Part shown: positions 30,551 to 40,801 of the stretch, in pieces
How positions within the stretch are numbered: the first letter of the stretch is position 1
Layout: each line of letters begins with the position of its first letter
NCBI RefSeq assembly: GCF_020171365.1
Contig: NZ_JAIUZO010000002.1
Coordinates: 1,364,001-1,428,000, forward strand
Direction: 5' to 3'
DNA: 64,000 bases
From: Qipengyuania gaetbuli
Lineage (GTDB): Bacteria; Pseudomonadota; Alphaproteobacteria; Sphingomonadales; Sphingomonadaceae
The notes under the pieces: generated by a model
The model's input: the letters and a program-made list of their open reading frames with translations, nothing else
Told to the model about the DNA's origin: nothing
The model's database searches: none
Translations under genes and position numbers: made by a program

Positions 30551-31791
30551 TTGGCGTCGAGATAGCCCTCCTCGGGAATGACGACCTGCGGATCGGCCAT
30601 GTGGTCGGCCTTCCACTGCATCGCCATCCGCACGCGGGTTGCGCCGCTCGGGTGGTCGAAGAACAGCATTTCCTCGATCGGACCCGGTTCGATCTTGCGA
30701 TATTCGGACAGGCGCATGGCGACCTTGGCGAAACCGTCGGGCTCCTGCGCGGCATCGAGGCCGAAGGCATCGGCCCCGCTTTCCGCCCAGCGGACGAGCG
30801 AATTGGTCGCCGGGGTCATCACCAGCATCCACGCGGAAAACAGGATCGTCAGGACCGGCAGCGAAGCCGGGTCGGTGATGTCGCGCACATCCCATTTCTG
30901 GCCGTGCCGCGCGATCAGCCTGGGTGCGACGCGGCTGATCGTGAACAGGCCGGTGCCGAAGATCGCGAGGTAGATGCCGACGATCCACCAGACATGGTCG
31001 AGCTTGTAGTGGCCCATCTCGTGACCCATCACGGCAAGGATTTCCTCCTCGCTGGTACGTTCGAGCAGGTTGTCGTTGAGCGAGATGCGGATCGTCGGGC
31101 CGAGGCCGGAAACGTTGGCTGAAATACGCTTGTGCTGTTTCGACTGGTCGAAGACGTAAATGTGCTCGGCCGGGATGTCGTACTTCGCGGCCACCGCCTC
31201 GATCCTGTCGCGCAGCGGGCCCTGTTCCATTTCCTCGTAGGTGTTGAACAGCGGCGAGACGAACACCGGCGCCAGCACCATGCCGACCAGCATGAACGCC
31301 CCGATGACGCCGGTCGCCCACAGCCACCAGCTCTTCGGCGCGCGCCGGATCAGCGCATAGATCGCGATGATCAGGAGCGGCGCGATGACGAGTTCGATGG
31401 CGAGCCCCATCAGCTGTTCGCCTGCCCATGTGCCGAAATCCTGCGACATCAGGCCGTACTGCTTCTCGCGGAAGAACTCCGTGTAGATCGTCCATGGGAG
31501 CAGCAGTATCGGCGCCACGATCGAGTAGAGCAGGGCAGTGATGCCGGTGACCGCCCAGCGGCGCTTGCTCACCCGCTCGCCGATGTTGCGGAAGGCTGCC
31601 GCCAGGCGGAAGCGCAGCAGCAGCCAGTCGGCCAGGATGCTCGCCAGCGCGCCCCACAGGATCAGCCAGTAGCCGCCTTCGAAATAGGCGTCCGACTGTG
31701 CGCGGGCCGGGCCCTGCAAGGTATCGAGATAGGCGCGCGTCGCGGTTTCGACATCGAAACCGCCCGCTGCCGTCGCAAGCAGGTCTAGCAT
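30547..31791 (-). CDS. M48 family membrane metalloprotease (Ste24/CAAX prenyl protease 1-like)
   Basis: A 414-residue multi-pass zinc protease. Several membrane helices occupy residues about 40-175; the zinc motif HEMGH is at 257-261 and the third ligand is probably the glutamate in RWAESGADAFGLD. The segment ANVSGLGPTIRISLNDNLL precedes the motif as in Ste24 proteins. In bacteria such proteases are linked to membrane protein quality control. The ATG at 31791 starts immediately before the conserved part. It is divergent from pepN (149 bases between). Confidence 0.88.
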   Translation of the reverse strand: MLDLLATAAGGFDVETATRAYLDTLQGPARAQSDAYFEGGYWLILWGALASILADWLLLRFRLAAAFRNIGERVSKRRWAVTGITALLYSIVAPILLLPWTIYTEFFREKQYGLMSQDFGTWAGEQLMGLAIELVIAPLLIIAIYALIRRAPKSWWLWATGVIGAFMLVGMVLAPVFVSPLFNTYEEMEQGPLRDRIEAVAAKYDIPAEHIYVFDQSKQHKRISANVSGLGPTIRISLNDNLLERTSEEEILAVMGHEMGHYKLDHVWWIVGIYLAIFGTGLFTISRVAPRLIARHGQKWDVRDITDPASLPVLTILFSAWMLVMTPATNSLVRWAESGADAFGLDAAQEPDGFAKVAMRLSEYRKIEPGPIEEMLFFDHPSGATRVRMAMQWKADHMADPQVVIPEEGYLDAK

Positions 31792-31940
31792 GGCAAATTC
31801 CCTCCTGCGCGCTGGCTGCGGGAGCGCGGCGAATCTGTCAATCGCACCGCGCTTGCGGTCCGACGAGTGAACGCAAGCCCTCGACGGGCGTTGGTTTGGG
31901 TGACACAGAGCACCCGACCCCAGCATTTATCAGGAAAACC

Positions 31941-34592
31941 ATGGATATCGCCCGCACCCCCTCGAACCCCGACGGCAATATCGAGATGGCCGATGCGGCG
32001 ATGCAGCCGCACGATCCGCCCGAGATCCGGCGCGAGGATTACCGGCCCTTCGCGTGGCTGGTGCCGGAAACCCGGATCGATTTCGAACTCGGCCTCGACT
32101 GCACGCGCGTCCGCTCGCGCCTGACGGTGGTGCGCAATGCAAAGGCCGACAAGTCGCCGACCATTCGCCTGAACGGCGACGGCATCACCGCGACCAGCGT
32201 CAAGGTCGACGGCGAGCCGACCAGCGCCTTCACCATGGATGGCGACGACCTGGTGCTGACCCTGCCGGGCGATGCGCACGAGATCGCCATCGAGACCGAG
32301 ATCGATCCGGCGTCGAACTCGCAGCTCATGGGCCTCTATGCCTCGAACGGCATGCTCTGCACCCAGTGCGAATCCGAAGGCTTCCGCCGCATAACCTTCT
32401 TCCCCGACCGGCCCGATGTGCTGTCGACCTATACCGTCCGCATGAGCGGACCGAAGGCGCAGTTTCCGATCCTGCTGTGCAACGGCAACCGCGTGGCGAC
32501 GGGCGAGGAAGGCGAGGGCCATTGGGCCGAATGGCACGACCCGTGGCCCAAGCCGTCCTACCTCTTCGCGCTGGTGGCGGGCGACCTCGTCGCCAACACC
32601 GACAGCTTCACCACCATGAACGGCCGCGAGGTCGAACTGAACGTGTGGGTCCGCGAAGGCGATCTCGAACGCACGCAGCACGCCATGGACAGCCTCAAGC
32701 GCTCGATGAAATGGGACGAGGAAGCCTTCGGGCGCGAATACGACCTCGACCTGTTCAACATCGTCGCGGTGAGCGATTTCAACATGGGGGCGATGGAGAA
32801 CAAGGGCCTCAACGTCTTCAACACGAAATACGTGCTTGCCGACCCCGACACCGCGACGGACGGCGATTTCGACGCCGTCGAAGGCGTGATCGGGCACGAA
32901 TACTTCCACAACTGGTCGGGCAACCGCATCACCTGCCGTGACTGGTTCCAGCTCTCGCTCAAGGAGGGCTTCACGGTCCTGCGCGACCAGTTGTTCAGCC
33001 AGGACATGGGCTCGGCCCCGGTCAAGCGGATCGAGGACGTGCGCATCCTGCGCAGCGCCCAGTTCCCCGAGGACAGCGGCCCGCTGGCGCATCCGATCCG
33101 GCCCGACAGCTACCGCGAGATCAGCAATTTCTACACTGCGACGGTCTACAACAAAGGCGCCGAGGTCATCCGCATGATGCGCACCATGGCGGGCGAGGAA
33201 CGGTTCCGTCAGGGCACCGACCTCTATTTCGAGCGCCACGATGGCGAGGCCGCGACCTGCGAGGATTTCGTCAAGTCGATCGAGGACGGTGCGGGGCTCG
33301 ACCTCACGCAGTTCCGCCTGTGGTATTCGCAGGCCGGCACACCGAAAGTGACCGTCGACCTGTCGCACGAAGGAGACGAGGCGGTGCTGAAGCTCGGCCA
33401 GACCGTGCCGGAAACGCCCGGCCAGCCGCTCAAGCAGCCCATGCCCATCCCGCTCAAACTTGCCCTGTTCGACCGGGCCAGCGGACGGCATTCGGGCGAG
33501 CAACTGGTCGTACTGGACAAGGCGAGCGCCGAATACCGCTTCAAGGGCTTTGCCGAAAAGCCGGTGCTCTCGATCAACCGCGGTTTCTCCGCGCCCGTCA
33601 CGGTGGAGCGGAGCGTCCCGCGCGAGGAGCTCGTGTTCCTCGCCGCGCGCGACGACGATCCCTTCGCCCGCTACGAGGCGATGCAGGACCTGATGGTCGG
33701 CCATCTCGTAGCCGCGGTCGGCGGGACGCTGTCGGAGGATGAGCGCAAGGGCGGGCGCGAGGATATCGCCGAGGCGATGCGCGCGATCCTGACCGACGCG
33801 AAGCTCGACGATTTGATGCGCGGCGAACTGATGACCATGCCGAGCCAGACCTACATTGCAGAGCAGATGGACGTCTCCGACCCGGGCCGCATCCATGCCG
33901 AGCGCGAGGCGCTGAAGGCGGAGTTGGGCAGCAGGCTCTCGGCAGAAATGCACGCGCTCTACGACCGCGCGGAGAAAATCCCCTTCTCGCTCGAGGCCGA
34001 GGCCAAGGGTGCGCGCAAGGTCAAGACGCTGGTGCTAGCCTATGCCGCCGCGAGCGATCCAGCGAAGGCCGCCGAACTGGCCGCCTACCAGTACGAGCGC
34101 GCCGACAACATGACCGACCGGCAGGGCGCGCTGATGGTGCTGACCGGCCTCGAAGGGGTGGAGCGGACGAACAAGCTGCTCGACTTCTACAACCGCTATC
34201 GCGGCAATGCGCTGGTGGTCGACAAATGGTTCGCGCTGCAGGCCTCCTCGCTGCACCCCGACGTGGTGGAGCATGTGAAGGCGCTGGCGGGCCATCCCGA
34301 CTTCACCTTGCGCAATCCCAACCGCGTGCGCTCGCTCTACATGGCCTTTGCCGCCAATCCGCACGGCTTCCATGCCGCCGACGGCGAAGGCTATCGCATG
34401 ATCGGCGACTTGATCCTCGCGCTCGACCCGATCAATGCCCAGACCGCAGCGCGCTTCGTGCCGCCGCTTGGCCGCTGGCGCAGGATCGAACCGGGCCGCG
34501 CGGCGATGATGCGCGAACAGCTGGAACGGATCGCGGAAGCGCCCAAGCTGTCGCGCGATACGTTCGAGCAGGTGACCCGCTCCCTTGGCTGA
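31941..34592 (+). CDS. pepN: Aminopeptidase N (M1 family)
   Basis: An 883-residue zinc aminopeptidase removing N-terminal residues from peptides, cytoplasmic in Gram-negative bacteria. The exopeptidase motif GAMEN lies at 283-287 and the zinc motif HEYFHNW starts at residue 319, with the downstream glutamate in LSLKEGFTVLRDQ. Domain order and length match the E. coli PepN type, including the C-terminal helical domain. AGGAAAACC precedes the ATG. The stop overlaps the next gene by eight bases. Confidence 0.96.
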   Translation: MDIARTPSNPDGNIEMADAAMQPHDPPEIRREDYRPFAWLVPETRIDFELGLDCTRVRSRLTVVRNAKADKSPTIRLNGDGITATSVKVDGEPTSAFTMDGDDLVLTLPGDAHEIAIETEIDPASNSQLMGLYASNGMLCTQCESEGFRRITFFPDRPDVLSTYTVRMSGPKAQFPILLCNGNRVATGEEGEGHWAEWHDPWPKPSYLFALVAGDLVANTDSFTTMNGREVELNVWVREGDLERTQHAMDSLKRSMKWDEEAFGREYDLDLFNIVAVSDFNMGAMENKGLNVFNTKYVLADPDTATDGDFDAVEGVIGHEYFHNWSGNRITCRDWFQLSLKEGFTVLRDQLFSQDMGSAPVKRIEDVRILRSAQFPEDSGPLAHPIRPDSYREISNFYTATVYNKGAEVIRMMRTMAGEERFRQGTDLYFERHDGEAATCEDFVKSIEDGAGLDLTQFRLWYSQAGTPKVTVDLSHEGDEAVLKLGQTVPETPGQPLKQPMPIPLKLALFDRASGRHSGEQLVVLDKASAEYRFKGFAEKPVLSINRGFSAPVTVERSVPREELVFLAARDDDPFARYEAMQDLMVGHLVAAVGGTLSEDERKGGREDIAEAMRAILTDAKLDDLMRGELMTMPSQTYIAEQMDVSDPGRIHAEREALKAELGSRLSAEMHALYDRAEKIPFSLEAEAKGARKVKTLVLAYAAASDPAKAAELAAYQYERADNMTDRQGALMVLTGLEGVERTNKLLDFYNRYRGNALVVDKWFALQASSLHPDVVEHVKALAGHPDFTLRNPNRVRSLYMAFAANPHGFHAADGEGYRMIGDLILALDPINAQTAARFVPPLGRWRRIEPGRAAMMREQLERIAEAPKLSRDTFEQVTRSLG

Positions 34593-35247
34593 GATCATCC
34601 GTTCCCCGCTGCTCGAAGGTGTGCCGCACGGCTTCTCGACGCGCGGCGGCCTGACCTCCGAGGATGTCCTGCCCGGCGCGCCCCTGTGCAAGCTGGTCCA
34701 GGTCCATTCCGCAGATGCGATCAAGCTGCGCGAACTGCCGAGCGAGCCGCGCGAGGGCGATGCGCTGGTGACGGACAGGCAGGGCCTCCTGCTGGGCATC
34801 GTCACGGCCGATTGCGCGCCGGTCCTCCTTGCCGACCGCGAGGCCGGGGTGGTCGGCGCGGCGCATGCCGGTTGGCGCGGCGCACGCGGCGGCGTGCTGG
34901 AGAACACGATCGAGGCGATGGAATCGCTTGGCGCCTCCGCATCGCGGATCGAGGCCGCCATCGGCCCGACCATCGCGCAGGCAAGCTACGAGGTGGACAG
35001 CGGCTTCCGCGACCAGTTCGAGGCGGAGGACGGGCGATTCTTCGAAAGCGGGCAGGGAGATCGCCTGCAATTCGACCTGCCCGCCTATGTCGCGCACCGG
35101 CTCGGCAGGGCAGGCGTCGGGCGAATCGACGATCTCGCGCTCGATACCTATGCCGAGCCTGCGCGGTTTTATTCCTATCGCCGCGCCACGCACCGGCAGG
35201 AGCCCACCGAGGGGCGCCAGCTCAGCGTTATCGGGCTTCGTGGATAG
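34585..35247 (+). CDS. pgeF: Peptidoglycan editing factor / polyphenol oxidase family (YfiH, PgeF)
   Basis: A 220-residue protein of the YfiH family, associated with purine nucleoside processing in some bacteria and with correct peptidoglycan pentapeptide composition in E. coli. Metal-site motifs: HSADAIKL, VTADCAPVLLAD (conserved DC) and VVGAAHAGWRGARGG (conserved H), with IGPTIAQASYEVD. It begins at a TTG inside the end of pepN, overlapping by eight bases; the next in-frame starts would remove the conserved GFSTRGG segment. Confidence 0.88.
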   Translation: MAEIIRSPLLEGVPHGFSTRGGLTSEDVLPGAPLCKLVQVHSADAIKLRELPSEPREGDALVTDRQGLLLGIVTADCAPVLLADREAGVVGAAHAGWRGARGGVLENTIEAMESLGASASRIEAAIGPTIAQASYEVDSGFRDQFEAEDGRFFESGQGDRLQFDLPAYVAHRLGRAGVGRIDDLALDTYAEPARFYSYRRATHRQEPTEGRQLSVIGLRG

Positions 35248-35283
35248 TTGCATGTTTGCGAACGCCCGTCGCCAAAATGGCGG

Positions 35284-35312
35284 TTGGCAAGGAGGCGCAA
35301 TAAGGCTAGAGG
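35284..35312 (+). promoter_or_regulatory. Weak sigma-70-like promoter candidate for petABC
   Basis: TTGGCA (35284-35289), a 17-base spacer and TAGAGG (35307-35312), about 150 bases before the petA start. The -10 matches only in part. This 216-base gap is the most likely place for the pet operon promoter. Confidence 0.3.
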
Positions 35313-35463
35313 CCCGGACCAAACCGGGACACCGGGGGCTTTCGCGCAGGCTTTTTCGGCACGCCGAAGCCACACCGGAATCTCCGGCAAACGGATCGCA
35401 ATTCTTTTGGTCGAACGCCCGTCCTGGGCGTGTGACATGTAAGGCAGGCAAGGCAACGCGCTG

Positions 35464-36036
35464 ATGGCAGACACGACTGCAACCGCTTCCAACGAAACAG
35501 TGACCACGACCGAGGACGGCATCCGCCGTCGCGACTTCCTCGACGTGGCAGCAATCGGCGCAGCCGGCGTCGGCGGCCTCGCGGTCGTCTACCCGCTGGT
35601 GAGCCAGATGGCGCCCTCCAAGGACGTCCTTGCTGCCAGCACGACCGAAGTCGACGTTTCGGCGATCCAGCCGGGGCAGGCGATCAAGGCCGTGTTCCGC
35701 AAGCAGCCGCTGTTCGTGCGCCGCCTCACTCCGGCGGAAGTCGCCGAAGCCAACTCGGCCCCGCTGTCGGCAATGCGCGACCCTCAGACGCTGGAAGAGC
35801 GGACCAAGGAAGGCCACAATGACATGCTCGTCACCATGGGCGTTTGCACCCACCTCGGCTGCGTGCCGCTGGGCGCCGCCGAAGGCGAGGTGAAGGGCGA
35901 GTTCGGCGGCTATTTCTGCCCCTGCCACGGTTCGCACTACGATACGGCCGGCCGCATCCGCAAAGGCCCGGCACCGACCAACCTCGAAGTGCCGGAATAC
36001 GAGTTCACCTCGGACACGGTCATCCAGGTCGGCTGA
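35464..36036 (+). CDS. petA: Ubiquinol-cytochrome c reductase iron-sulfur subunit (Rieske)
   Basis: The 190-residue Rieske protein of the cytochrome bc1 complex, carrying electrons from ubiquinol to cytochrome c1. The N-terminus has a twin-arginine signal-anchor (RRRDFLDVAAIGAAG, 21-35) and one membrane helix. The 2Fe-2S ligands are in CTHLGC (128-133) and CPCHGSHYD (152-160), with the two extra cysteines forming the usual disulfide. First gene of petABC, 23 bases before cytochrome b. Confidence 0.97.
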   Translation: MADTTATASNETVTTTEDGIRRRDFLDVAAIGAAGVGGLAVVYPLVSQMAPSKDVLAASTTEVDVSAIQPGQAIKAVFRKQPLFVRRLTPAEVAEANSAPLSAMRDPQTLEERTKEGHNDMLVTMGVCTHLGCVPLGAAEGEVKGEFGGYFCPCHGSHYDTAGRIRKGPAPTNLEVPEYEFTSDTVIQVG

Positions 36037-36059
36037 GCTAAGAGACGAGAGACAAGATC

Positions 36060-37352
36060 ATGAGCTTTCCCTGGGCACGCGAATACCAGCCGAGCAACGG
36101 CTTCACCCGCTTCCTCGACGAGAAGCTGCCGCTTCCGCGCCTCGTCTATAACGCTGTCGGTGCCGGCTACCCGGTTCCGCGCAACCTGTCCTATTTCTGG
36201 AACTTCGGCGTGCTCGCCGGTGTGTTCCTCATGGTGCAGATCGTCACCGGCATCGTGCTCGCCATGCACTATGCGGCGAACGCGCAGGTCGCCTTCGCGA
36301 CGACCGAGCACATCATGCGCAACGTCAACTGGGGTTGGCTGATGCGCTATGCGCACGCCAACGGCGCCAGCTTCTTCTTCATCGTCGTCTACATCCACAT
36401 CTTCCGCGGCCTTTTCTACTCCTCGTACAAGGCCCCGCGCGAGATGATCTGGCTGCTGGGCGTCGTGATCTTCCTGCTCATGATGGCGACCGCCTTCATG
36501 GGTTACGTCCTTCCCTGGGGCCAGATGAGCTTCTGGGGCGCGAAGGTCATCACCGGCCTGTTCGGCGCCATCCCGCTGGTCGGCGAGCCGATCCAGATCT
36601 GGCTGCTCGGCGGCTTCGCCCCCGACAACGCCGCACTGAACCGCTTCTTCTCGCTGCACTTCCTGCTGCCCTTCGTGATCCTGGGCGTCGTGATCCTGCA
36701 CATCTGGGCGCTGCACATCCCGGGTTCGTCGAACCCGACCGGCGTCGAAGTGAAGAGCGAAAGCGACACCGTTCCCTTCCACCCGTACTACACGGCGAAG
36801 GACGGCTTCGGCCTCGGCATCGCCCTGTTGGCCTATTTCGCGCTGGTCTTCTTCCTGCCCAACGCACTTGGCCACCCGGACAACTACATCGAGGCGAACC
36901 CGCTCTCGACCCCGGCGCACATCGTTCCGGAATGGTACTTCTGGCCGTTCTACGCGATCCTGCGCGCTTTCACGGTGGACTTCATCCTGCCGGCCAAGCT
37001 GTGGGGCGTGATCGCCATGTTCAGCGCCATCCTGCTGTGGTTCTTCCTGCCCTGGCTCGACAAGTCGCCGGTGCGCAGCGGCCACTACCGCCCGATGTTC
37101 CGCAAGTTCTTCTGGTTCGGCCTGATCCCGGCGATGATCGTCCTGTTCATCTGCGGCGGCGCTCCGGCTGAAGAGCCCTACGTGATGCTCAGCCAGATCG
37201 CCACGGCCTACTACTTCCTCCACTTCCTGGTGATCCTGCCGATCGTCAGCAGCGTGGAGAAGCCCGAACCGCTGCCCTATTCGATCACCGAAGCGGTGCT
37301 GGGTTCGGACAAGAAGGCCGTGCTCGGCGAAAACACGACGCCGGCCGTCTAA
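36060..37352 (+). CDS. petB: Cytochrome b of the bc1 complex
   Basis: The 430-residue diheme membrane subunit that oxidises ubiquinol at the Qo site and reduces quinone at Qi. Eight membrane helices are expected. Visible features are the heme-ligand region [43 protein letters not shown] at the Qo side, and [15 protein letters not shown] (the conserved PEWY). The length fits bacterial and mitochondrial-type cytochrome b (fused b6/IV). Spacing to petC is 24 bases. Confidence 0.97.
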   Translation: MSFPWAREYQPSNGFTRFLDEKLPLPRLVYNAVGAGYPVPRNLSYFWNFGVLAGVFLMVQIVTGIVLAMHYAANAQVAFATTEHIMRNVNWGWLMRYAHANGASFFFIVVYIHIFRGLFYSSYKAPREMIWLLGVVIFLLMMATAFMGYVLPWGQMSFWGAKVITGLFGAIPLVGEPIQIWLLGGFAPDNAALNRFFSLHFLLPFVILGVVILHIWALHIPGSSNPTGVEVKSESDTVPFHPYYTAKDGFGLGIALLAYFALVFFLPNALGHPDNYIEANPLSTPAHIVPEWYFWPFYAILRAFTVDFILPAKLWGVIAMFSAILLWFFLPWLDKSPVRSGHYRPMFRKFFWFGLIPAMIVLFICGGAPAEEPYVMLSQIATAYYFLHFLVILPIVSSVEKPEPLPYSITEAVLGSDKKAVLGENTTPAV

Positions 37353-37376
37353 GCGATACGAGAAAGATACCAGGTC

Positions 37377-38228
37377 ATGACCAAACTCCTCAGCGTCCGC
37401 CTCGTCGCCATTCTCGTCGGCCTCGGCTTCGCCTTCGTTGCTCTCTTCGCCTTCGTGATCGGCGCCTATAACGCCGCCACCGAAGAAGCGCAGGGACACC
37501 TGCCCTATTCCAAGCCGATGGACGTCGACTATTCGTTCGACGGCCCCTTCGGCACCTGGGACAAGGCGCAGCTGCAGCGCGGCCTCAAGGTCTACAGCGA
37601 AGTCTGTGCGGCCTGCCACAGCCTCAAGTTCGTTGCCTTCCGCAACCTCGAGGACCTGGGCTATTCCGAAGGCCAGGTGAAGGCGTTCGCCGCTTCCAAG
37701 CAGGTTCCGGGCATCGATCCGCAAACCGGTGAAGCCAACATGCGTCCTGGCCTGCCGACCGATTACTTCCCGTCGCCCTATCCGAACGCGGTTGCCGCGG
37801 CCGCTGCCAACGGCAACGCGATCCCGCCGGATCTCTCGCTGATCACCAAGGCACGCGGCGACGGCACGAACTACGTCGCCTCGCTGCTCCAGGGTTACCA
37901 GGAGCCGAGCGCGGAACTGCTGGCAGAACATCCCGAAGCGGCTCCGTCGCCGGGCCTCCACCACAACATCTATTTCCCGAACCTCAACCTCGCCATGGCC
38001 CCGCCGATCACCACCGACGGCCAGGTCACCTATGACGACGGCACCGAGGCGACGGTGAAGCAGATGTCGGAAGACGTCGCCGCCTTCCTCACCTGGACGG
38101 CAGAACCGACGCTGGTGAAGCGCAAGCAGACCGGCTGGCCGGTACTGATCTTCCTGCTGTTCGCGACGATCCTCGCTTACATGTCGAAGAAGCAGATCTG
38201 GGCTGCGGTAAAGCCGCGGAAAGACTGA
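37377..38228 (+). CDS. petC: Cytochrome c1 of the bc1 complex
   Basis: The 283-residue membrane-anchored c-type cytochrome that passes electrons to soluble or membrane cytochrome c. An N-terminal hydrophobic segment (about 8-30), heme motif CAACH at residues 77-81, PDLSLITKARGDGTNYVASLLQGY in the middle, and a C-terminal anchor helix (about 250-270) followed by basic residues. The sixth ligand is probably the methionine in LNLAMAPP. Last gene of petABC, followed by a hairpin terminator. Confidence 0.96.
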   Translation: MTKLLSVRLVAILVGLGFAFVALFAFVIGAYNAATEEAQGHLPYSKPMDVDYSFDGPFGTWDKAQLQRGLKVYSEVCAACHSLKFVAFRNLEDLGYSEGQVKAFAASKQVPGIDPQTGEANMRPGLPTDYFPSPYPNAVAAAAANGNAIPPDLSLITKARGDGTNYVASLLQGYQEPSAELLAEHPEAAPSPGLHHNIYFPNLNLAMAPPITTDGQVTYDDGTEATVKQMSEDVAAFLTWTAEPTLVKRKQTGWPVLIFLLFATILAYMSKKQIWAAVKPRKD

Positions 38229-38252
38229 TCCCCGCTTCGATCACGATAACAG

Positions 38253-38290
38253 GGCGCCCCTCCATCCCAGCGATGCGAGGGGCGCTCTGC
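38253..38290 (+). terminator. Terminator after petABC
   Basis: Perfect stem GCGCCCCTC (38255-38263) / GAGGGGCGC (38278-38286) with a 14-base loop, 26 bases after the petC stop. There is no strong T-run (CTCTGCATTT), so termination may be partial and read into apt. Confidence 0.65.
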
Positions 38291-38310
38291 ATTTCAGGAG
38301 TAGCGTTTCG

Positions 38311-38847
38311 ATGACCCCGGCCGAGCTCAAGGCACTCGTGCGGACCGTTCCGGACTTTCCCAAGTCCGGCATCCAGTTCCGCGACATCACCACGCTGATC
38401 GGGAATGGCGAGGGCTTCCGGGCCAGCGTGGACTGGCTGGTCGAACGGGTTGCCGATTCCGGAGCGCAGGCGATTGCCGGCATGGAAGCACGCGGGTTCA
38501 TTTTCGGCGCGGCGAGTGCGGCCGCGCTCGGCATGCCCTTCATCCCGATCCGCAAACCCGGCAAGCTGCCGATCGCGACCATCGGCGTCGACTACGCGCT
38601 GGAATACGGCGCCGATCGACTGGAGATGGACCCGACCTCGGTCGCGGCAGGCCAGCAGGTCGCGATCGTCGACGACCTGCTCGCGACCGGCGGCACGGCT
38701 TGCGCGGCGGCAGAACTTCTCCGCAAGGCCGGTGCCAGCGTGCCCGTTGCGGCGTTCGTCATCGACCTGCCCGATCTCGGCGGGGCCAAGCGTCTCGAGG
38801 CCTGCGGCGTGCAGGTGCGCTCGCTAATGGAATTTGAAGGCGAGTAG
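38311..38847 (+). CDS. apt: Adenine phosphoribosyltransferase
   Basis: A 178-residue purine salvage enzyme that makes AMP from adenine and PRPP. The PRPP-binding loop is VAIVDDLLATGGTACAAAE (about 117-135); IAGMEARGFIFGAA and RKPGKLP are family signatures. AGGAGTAGCG lies just upstream of the ATG. It lies between the pet operon and the antiporter gene. Confidence 0.96.
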   Translation: MTPAELKALVRTVPDFPKSGIQFRDITTLIGNGEGFRASVDWLVERVADSGAQAIAGMEARGFIFGAASAAALGMPFIPIRKPGKLPIATIGVDYALEYGADRLEMDPTSVAAGQQVAIVDDLLATGGTACAAAELLRKAGASVPVAAFVIDLPDLGGAKRLEACGVQVRSLMEFEGE

Positions 38848-38941
38848 CCGGAAGTCCCGCGAAAACTTGGATATATCGGGCGTTTCGGGCATTGAGGCTG
38901 CGTGACGTGCCGCGGGGGCGTCGGCAGTCAGTGCGAGGGGC

Positions 38942-40801
38942 ATGGAACAGACACTTGTCATAGCCTTGGTGGGCATTCTCGGGATCGGCGCGCAATGGCT
39001 TGCGTGGCGGACCGGGTGGCCGGCCATCGTCCTCATGCTCGCCGCCGGCTTCCTTGCAGGACCGGTGCTGGGCGTCTTCGACCCCGAACACGCGTTCGGC
39101 GAACTGCTCGAACCCATGGTCGCCGTCGGCGTTGCGCTGATCCTGTTCGAAGGCGGGCTGAGCCTCGATTTCCGCGAGCTTCGCCACACCGGCAGCGCGG
39201 TCATGCGTCTTGCAACCGTCGGGGTGGTGCTGGGCTGGCTGTTCGGCTCGCTGGCAGGCATCTACATCGCCGGCCTCGCGCCCGAAGTGGCGATCCTGTT
39301 CGGCGGTATCCTCGTCGTGACCGGCCCGACCGTCGTGATCCCGCTGCTGCGGCAGAGCTCGGTCAAGTCGCGCCCCGCCTCGATCCTCAAGTGGGAAGCA
39401 ATCGTCAACGATCCGACCGGCGCATTGTGTGCGGTCATTGCCTTCGAATATTTCCGCAAGGTAGCCGAACAGCCGAACGCCACGCTGTTCGAGGTGGTAC
39501 CGCCGCTCATCATCGCGGCCATCATCGCCGGCATCATCGGCTATGTCGCCGCGCTTGCCATCGCCTGGTCCTTCCCGCGCGGTGCGGTGCCCGAATACCT
39601 CAAGGTCCCGGTACTGCTGACCGCAGTGATCGGCGTCTTCGTGATCTCGAACCTGATCGAGCACGAGGCAGGCCTCGTCGCGGTGACCGTCATGGGCGTG
39701 GCGTTGGCCAATATGCATGTCTCCAGCCTGCGTTCGATCCATCCGTTCAAGGAAAACATCGCGATCCTGCTGGTGTCGGGCATCTTCATTCTGCTCTCGG
39801 CCTCGCTCAGTTTCGAGGACATCAGGCTGCTCAACTGGCCGATCGTGGCCTTCCTGCTCGCCCTGCTGTTCGTGGTTCGACCGGCAACCATCCTCATCAG
39901 CCTACTCGGCACGAATATCCCGTGGAACGAGCGCCTGTTCCTCTCGTGGATCGCCCCGCGCGGCATCGTGCTGGTCGCCATCTCGGGCCTGTTCGCGCTG
40001 CGGCTTGCCGAACCGCCGCTCGCCTTCAAGGACGCGAACCTGCTCATCGGCCTGAGCTTCTCCGTGGTCGTCGTGACCATCGTGGCGCACGGCTTCACCG
40101 TGAACCTCGTCGCCAGGCTGCTCAATGTGAAGGGCGCCACCCGGCCCGGCATCCTGATCGTCGGCAGCACGCCCTGGACCATCGCGCTGGCAGAACAGGT
40201 GCGCGACATGAAGGCGCCGGTCATCATCGTCGATGCCAGCTGGCAGCGCCTCGCGCTCGCGCGGCAGAAGGGCATTCCCTTTTACCATGGCGAAATCCTC
40301 AACGAGGCGACCGAGCACAATCTCGAGCTCGCGCCTTACCAGAACTTGGTCGCTGCGACCGAGAACGAGGCCTACAACGCGCTCGTGTGCAACGAATTCG
40401 CTCACGAAATCGGCCGCGACAAGGTGTTCCAGCTGGGCGAGGCGGCGCAAAGCGGCGACCGTCATGCGCTGCCCGAGAGCCTGCGCGGGCGCGCCCTGTT
40501 CGAATCCGGCTTCGGCGTGGAAGACGTGTCCGAGCGCCAGCGCCAGGGATGGGTCTTCCGCAAGACCAAGCTGTCGGACGAATTCGATTTCGAGGATGCG
40601 CGCGAGCGCCTGCCCGATGCGGCCAACATGCTGCTGCTGATCCGCCGCGACGGCACCATCCGCTTCTTCACGCACGCCGCGCGGCCCGAACCGCGCGCGG
40701 GCGACACGATCCTGAGCTTCCTCCCGCCGCAACCCCGCACTGCGGAAGACAATGCGGCCCGCCGGAAGCCGGGCAAGAAACAGGGAACCCAGACAGCATG
40801 A
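38942..40801 (+). CDS. Cation:proton antiporter (CPA1, NhaP-like) with C-terminal nucleotide-binding-like domain
   Basis: A 619-residue membrane protein. The N-terminal about 400 residues form 12 or so transmembrane helices of the Na+/H+ or K+/H+ exchanger fold, with GGLSLDFRELRH, TGPTVVIPLLRQS, NDPTGALCAVIAFEYF (ion-binding ND) and ISGLFALRLA. The C-terminus (about 400-560) resembles a TrkA/RCK-N Rossmann domain (RPGILIVGSTPWTIALAEQV) and ends with a TrkA-C-like part (PRAGDTILSFLPP). Ion selectivity cannot be told. The stop overlaps the next gene by four bases. Confidence 0.88.
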   Translation: MEQTLVIALVGILGIGAQWLAWRTGWPAIVLMLAAGFLAGPVLGVFDPEHAFGELLEPMVAVGVALILFEGGLSLDFRELRHTGSAVMRLATVGVVLGWLFGSLAGIYIAGLAPEVAILFGGILVVTGPTVVIPLLRQSSVKSRPASILKWEAIVNDPTGALCAVIAFEYFRKVAEQPNATLFEVVPPLIIAAIIAGIIGYVAALAIAWSFPRGAVPEYLKVPVLLTAVIGVFVISNLIEHEAGLVAVTVMGVALANMHVSSLRSIHPFKENIAILLVSGIFILLSASLSFEDIRLLNWPIVAFLLALLFVVRPATILISLLGTNIPWNERLFLSWIAPRGIVLVAISGLFALRLAEPPLAFKDANLLIGLSFSVVVVTIVAHGFTVNLVARLLNVKGATRPGILIVGSTPWTIALAEQVRDMKAPVIIVDASWQRLALARQKGIPFYHGEILNEATEHNLELAPYQNLVAATENEAYNALVCNEFAHEIGRDKVFQLGEAAQSGDRHALPESLRGRALFESGFGVEDVSERQRQGWVFRKTKLSDEFDFEDARERLPDAANMLLLIRRDGTIRFFTHAARPEPRAGDTILSFLPPQPRTAEDNAARRKPGKKQGTQTA